In this document: in pieces, positions 60,674 to 64,000 of the stretch
Layout: every line of letters starts with the position of its first letter
Position numbering within the stretch: position 1 is the first letter of the stretch
From: Allocoprobacillus sp002160865
Lineage (GTDB): Bacteria > Bacillota_I > Bacilli_A > Erysipelotrichales > Coprobacillaceae
Assembly (NCBI RefSeq): GCF_042850985.1
Contig: NZ_AP031415.1
Span: 2,542,001 to 2,606,000, forward strand
Length of the DNA stretch: 64,000 bases
Direction: 5' to 3'
The notes under the pieces: generated by a model
Databases searched by the model: none
Seen by the model: the letters and a program-made list of their open reading frames with translations, nothing else
Told to the model about the DNA's origin: nothing
Made by a program: the position numbers and the translations under genes

Positions 60674-61640
60674 TTATATAACGTTCAAAATTATCACTTA
60701 AATATTCCTGAACGAGTGCATTGAGCTTTGAATCAATATCTAAAATACGTTGATGATTGACTATAGGATTAATATATCTTTTTTTAGCGTTCACCTTTAA
60801 ATATCCAGTTTGAGGAAATGAAGATCTCAGAACTTTATGAAAGTGTGTATAATTTTCATAAAGTTCTTTTGTTAAGGAATGACTTATTAATTTTTGGATA
60901 ACTTGTGTTTCGGTTGTATATAAATCATCATATGAACAAACATGATGATTTATAGCTAAACGCATTAATCTTGCAAGATATTCCATACAATAACGATTTT
61001 CATCACTTGTATAACATAAACTGCATTTCAACATCACTTGAGTAAATAGTCTAGCTATCTTGAAATCATCAAAAATCAATTCGTCTTTGGAATCATTGGC
61101 TTGAACATGTTTATAAATATTGCTTATTTCTTCTTTAGTCATTATTTTATAATAGACTGCATTTGATAATGTATATTCTAAACGATCAGCTGATAATTGG
61201 GGTGTATCATTATCAGCAATGGGATAATCATGATAATTCATGACTTTATCACTATCAATATGATAATATTCAAAAATAGATTGAAGTTCTAAACTCTTTT
61301 GAATCATTTCCTCTGTTAAATTTTCTGTTGTTTCTTGATGTATATAATCATGATACATAAAATCAATCACATGAGCAAATACAGGTGTGGCTATATCATG
61401 AAGTAATGCAGCAATCGTTTGATGTTTATCGTGTGTAAAATGATAAACAATCAAAGCGACTCCTATGCTATGATTATATCTTGATACACCTCGACAATCT
61501 TTAAATGGTTCAAACTGAGTATACTCCATACCACAATTCATACCCACATCTTTCAATCTTTGAAAAAGAGATGTTTTCATTATATCCTGTACATAATTAG
61601 GAATAAATTCATGATATAAATTATAAAGACTGTTACTCAT
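60663..61640 (-). CDS. HD-domain phosphohydrolase
   Basis: 325 residues from the ATG at 61638-61640. The HD motif sits in TIAALLHDIATPVFAHVI, with an upstream His in SRYNHSIGVALI and a later Asp in QLSADRLEYTL, the metal ligands of nucleotide phosphohydrolases. Similar stand-alone HD proteins occur in clostridia. Its start overlaps the yggS stop by eight bases. Exact substrate unknown. Confidence 0.88.
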   Translation of the reverse strand: MSNSLYNLYHEFIPNYVQDIMKTSLFQRLKDVGMNCGMEYTQFEPFKDCRGVSRYNHSIGVALIVYHFTHDKHQTIAALLHDIATPVFAHVIDFMYHDYIHQETTENLTEEMIQKSLELQSIFEYYHIDSDKVMNYHDYPIADNDTPQLSADRLEYTLSNAVYYKIMTKEEISNIYKHVQANDSKDELIFDDFKIARLFTQVMLKCSLCYTSDENRYCMEYLARLMRLAINHHVCSYDDLYTTETQVIQKLISHSLTKELYENYTHFHKVLRSSFPQTGYLKVNAKKRYINPIVNHQRILDIDSKLNALVQEYLSDNFERYIKAI

Positions 61641-62277
61641 GAAATAAAGCTCTGCCAATTCTGACTATTGTTGCCCCTTCTTCTAAAGCAATCTGATAGT
61701 CTTGTGACATACCCATTGATAATTCATGTAATGGATATTGTGGATATGTTTCTTTTAATCTTTCTAATAATTCTCTTGTCTGTCTAAAATAAATTCGTGT
61801 ATCTTCTGGTTCAATATTTGGTGCCATCATCATCAGTCCATCAACAATCAAAGATGGACATTTCATCAAATAATTCATCACTTCATCCATTTCTTCTATA
61901 TCAAACCCATGTTTGCTTTCCTCTCTAGCAATATTTACTTGTAATAATATATGAACTTTTAAATCATGTTTTTTTGCCTGTTTTTCTAATTCATCAATCA
62001 AATGATAACTATTCATAGAATGAATCAAATCAACCTTATCAATAATATATTTCACTTTATTCTTTTGTAATGTTCCAATAAAATGCCAATGTCCTTGACC
62101 ATGATATTGTTCATATTTTTCCAAAAAAGCCTGAACTCTATTTTCACCAAAATAAATACATCCGCATTCTTCTAATTTTTCAATTTCTTTTTCATCAACA
62201 TATTTTGTTGCTGCAACAAGTTTAGCTGGTTTCACTTTCTCTAATATTTCTTTTACTGCTTGTTCATTGACATACAT
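61633..62277 (-). CDS. yggS: PLP homeostasis protein YggS/YlmE family
   Basis: 214 residues from the ATG at 62275-62277; GGGAGG lies just upstream (an earlier in-frame ATG would place it inside the gene). The PLP Lys lies in LVAATKYVD, followed by FGENRVQAF, WHFIGTLQKNK, HSMNSYHLIDEL, LSMGMSQDYQIALEEG and VRIGRALFH. A non-enzymatic regulator of PLP and amino/keto-acid balance. Normal length. Paired with the HD hydrolase by overlap. Confidence 0.95.
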   Translation of the reverse strand: MYVNEQAVKEILEKVKPAKLVAATKYVDEKEIEKLEECGCIYFGENRVQAFLEKYEQYHGQGHWHFIGTLQKNKVKYIIDKVDLIHSMNSYHLIDELEKQAKKHDLKVHILLQVNIAREESKHGFDIEEMDEVMNYLMKCPSLIVDGLMMMAPNIEPEDTRIYFRQTRELLERLKETYPQYPLHELSMGMSQDYQIALEEGATIVRIGRALFHE

Positions 62278-62412
62278 AAAAAAGCCTCCCATCTTTATTC
62301 GATATTTCTATTATATAATCTTTTTAACATAACTTAAATTATAAAATCATACATTTATCAAAAAGAGTTCATAAAATCGTGTTATAATGGATGCATAAAT
62401 GAGGTGAAGTCA

Positions 62413-63369
62413 ATGAATGATTTATTAGAAAGATATTTAGGTGCTGTCTGTTCTTATTTCTTCGGTCAAAAACGTCAATATGTTTATCATGATTTAAAAC
62501 AACAAATTAGTCAATCTGTACACCAATATGAAGATATGGAAGATCTTCTTATAAGTTATGGGCATCCCTTAAGTGTCGCTTATTCTTATGGTTATCGTCC
62601 TATCGTTTTTCATCATTTTAATCCATATATTGTCAATCTCATTGAAAAATTTGTTTTTATTATTTCAGGAATCTATCTTTCTTTATCAACGATTTATTAT
62701 CTTGAACAATTTGGCTGTCTACCCTTTCAATCTACAAATCATGTCGTTACAACGATGAATACTTCTTCCTTAATTACTATTCTTTTATCTTATCCTATTA
62801 TCACAATGATTGGAATTATCGCTGTAGCTTTTATCATATTAGCCATTCTTGATAAACAATATCCCATGGTCCAAGATTTAGATTTACATTGGGATTTAGA
62901 CACTCTTAACCAATTACCACATCCCTCACATTATCCTAATCATACAATTGAAACTATTTTTATGATTGTTTTTATTGTTTTCTTTATGATTTATGCGATT
63001 TTCTTTTCCAGTGATCTTATCATTAAAATCCAACATGAATCTTATCAGATGATTCATATGATGACCTATTTTTTTCAACCTTTTATTATGATTATTATCT
63101 TTGATTATTTTATTGATATGACTAAAAAAATATATACAAAAAAATACTTACGATACAGCTCTTTCATTAATTTATTTACAATTATATCTCTTTCTATTTT
63201 TGTCATTAACTCACAATTTTTAAATAACTATCTTTTACCTTATCATCTTAATTTTGAATATTTGCTTGTTAATGCATTTATTATTATAGCTTTATGCTTT
63301 ATTTATTTTATTTCACTTTATAAACTCTTTAGAAATATCAAATCTTATCGTTCTTTATTTAAAAAATAG
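62413..63369 (+). CDS. DUF1700-like membrane protein (tentative)
   Basis: 318 residues from the ATG at 62413 (GAGGTG six bases upstream); the extended -10 TGTTATAAT (62383-62388) precedes it. A soluble N terminus (about 1-70) with LLERYLGAVCSYFFGQKRQ and DMEDLLISYGHP looks like the N-terminal helical domain of DUF1700/HAAS proteins that sit near PadR regulators. At least six membrane helices follow. No PadR gene is adjacent. Function unknown. Confidence 0.7.
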   Translation: MNDLLERYLGAVCSYFFGQKRQYVYHDLKQQISQSVHQYEDMEDLLISYGHPLSVAYSYGYRPIVFHHFNPYIVNLIEKFVFIISGIYLSLSTIYYLEQFGCLPFQSTNHVVTTMNTSSLITILLSYPIITMIGIIAVAFIILAILDKQYPMVQDLDLHWDLDTLNQLPHPSHYPNHTIETIFMIVFIVFFMIYAIFFSSDLIIKIQHESYQMIHMMTYFFQPFIMIIIFDYFIDMTKKIYTKKYLRYSSFINLFTIISLSIFVINSQFLNNYLLPYHLNFEYLLVNAFIIIALCFIYFISLYKLFRNIKSYRSLFKK

Positions 63370-63396
63370 GACCTTGGCTATATCAAGGTCCTTTTA
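63366..63396. terminator. Bidirectional terminator before metG
   Basis: AGGACCTTG (63368-63376) and CAAGGTCCT (63384-63392) with a seven-base loop and flanking A/T tracts separate the convergent membrane-protein and metG genes. Confidence 0.88.
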
Positions 63397-63401
63397 TATC
63401 A

Positions 63402-64000
63402 TTATCTAATTTTTGTTCCATTAGGTAAGTTTTCTACAGATACAAGTTCTAACATTTTCTTCTTAGATCCTGCAAGAATCATACCTTGAGATTCAACACC
63501 TCTTAATTTTGCTGGTTTTAAGTTAGATACAACAATGACTTTCTTTCCAACCATTTCTTCAGGTGTATAGAAATCAGCAATACCACTGACAATTTGTCTT
63601 GTTTCTTTACCAATATTGATTTGAGAAACTAATAACTTATCAGCATCTGGATGTTTTTCACATTTTTCAACTGTTCCTACAACCAATTCAATTTTTGCAA
63701 AATCATCAATTGTAATTTGATTGTCATCCTCTTGTTTTTCTTCTTTTTGAGGATATAAAGCTTCAACTTTCTTTTCTACTTCTTTAGGATCTAATCTTGC
63801 AAATAACTGTTGAGGTTTTTCAGTGACTTTTGTTCCTTCTTGATATAAACCAAAAGTATTTAAGTCTAAGAAGTTTCTTTGATCTGTATTGATTTGATCT
63901 AAAATCTTTGTAGATGTAGAAGGCATATATGGTTCTAATGCAATAGCAGCAAAACGGATGGCTTCAATTAAGTTATAAAGAACTGTTGCTAGACGATCTT
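63402..64000 (-). CDS. metG: Methionyl-tRNA synthetase, C-terminal part (5' end beyond window)
   Basis: The open frame continues to base 64000 without a start, so only about the last 198 residues are visible. Seen are the end of the anticodon-binding helical domain (LATVLYNLIEAIRFAAIALE, LEPYMPSTSTKIL), a charged linker (KKEEKQEDDN-like) and the C-terminal EMAPII/OB-fold tRNA-binding domain (FAKIELVVGTVEKCEKHPDA, SQGMILAG). Long-form MetG with the tRNA-binding appendix. It heads the dispersed metS-tatD-yabE-rnmV neighbourhood. Confidence 0.95.
   Translation of the reverse strand, partial: DRLATVLYNLIEAIRFAAIALEPYMPSTSTKILDQINTDQRNFLDLNTFGLYQEGTKVTEKPQQLFARLDPKEVEKKVEALYPQKEEKQEDDNQITIDDFAKIELVVGTVEKCEKHPDADKLLVSQINIGKETRQIVSGIADFYTPEEMVGKKVIVVSNLKPAKLRGVESQGMILAGSKKKMLELVSVENLPNGTKIR

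Overview
The window reads as an A+T-rich chromosomal segment of a low-GC, spore-forming Firmicute. The best fit is a gut member of the Erysipelotrichales (Coprobacillus / Erysipelatoclostridium-like). That is an inference from gene content: YabG and CotH sporulation families, NiaR/NiaX, a mannose-family PTS, RsgI-type anti-sigma domains, AT-rich codon use and the standard genetic code. No rRNA, tRNA, CRISPR array, insertion sequence or prophage was recognised. Both edges cut genes: nagB on the left and metG on the right.

Region by region. 1-3.6 kb: the end of nagB, a doubly broken FMN-reductase pseudogene, and a MerR regulator with a textbook 19-bp-spacer promoter beside a beta-lactamase-fold serine hydrolase. 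3.9-6.6 kb: a YtrA-type GntR/ABC-transporter operon. 6.8-12.3 kb: a hydrolase, a lipoprotein aldo/keto reductase, a second reductase killed by one nonsense codon, a divergent LysR regulator and a 6-phospho-beta-glucosidase. 12.4-18.1 kb: the most unusual locus, with a repeat-tailed RsgI-like lipoprotein, an ECF-type sigma factor, an RsgI-like anti-sigma protein, a VTC-type polyphosphate polymerase, a DUF4956 membrane protein and a CotH-family kinase, all on one strand. 18.2-29.5 kb: a sugar operon (aldo/keto reductase, PTS IIA/IIB/IIC/IID, HAD phosphatase, SemiSWEET, ManA, two tandem ManA-like fusions, then a GntR regulator, a second HAD and DeoC). It has two promoters, each carrying a GTCATGAC-type operator.

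29.5-41.9 kb: a scattered version of the Bacillus metS-yabD-yabE-rnmV-ksgA-yabG-ispE-glmU-prs neighbourhood, broken up by a LytTR cluster, the niacin regulon (NiaR, NiaX with a clear operator) and a diguanylate cyclase. 42.1-49.6 kb: HAD hydrolases, a broken AAA/PD-(D/E)XK gene, a YhgE/Pip membrane protein with a perfect 18+18-bp palindrome at its promoter, an Rrf2 regulator and an M42 peptidase. 49.6-54.1 kb: an AAC(3)-like acetyltransferase, a membrane-anchored hydrolase and a two-gene betaine/ergothioneine-type ABC importer. 54.3-64 kb: MarR plus a giant 2-hydroxyacyl-CoA dehydratase activase-like protein, an M20 amidohydrolase, an HD hydrolase, YggS, a membrane protein and the C-terminal end of metG.

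Most genes are on the minus strand. Starts were moved inward wherever a better-spaced Shine-Dalgarno sequence supports a later codon. All functions are read from motifs and gene order; no database search was run.
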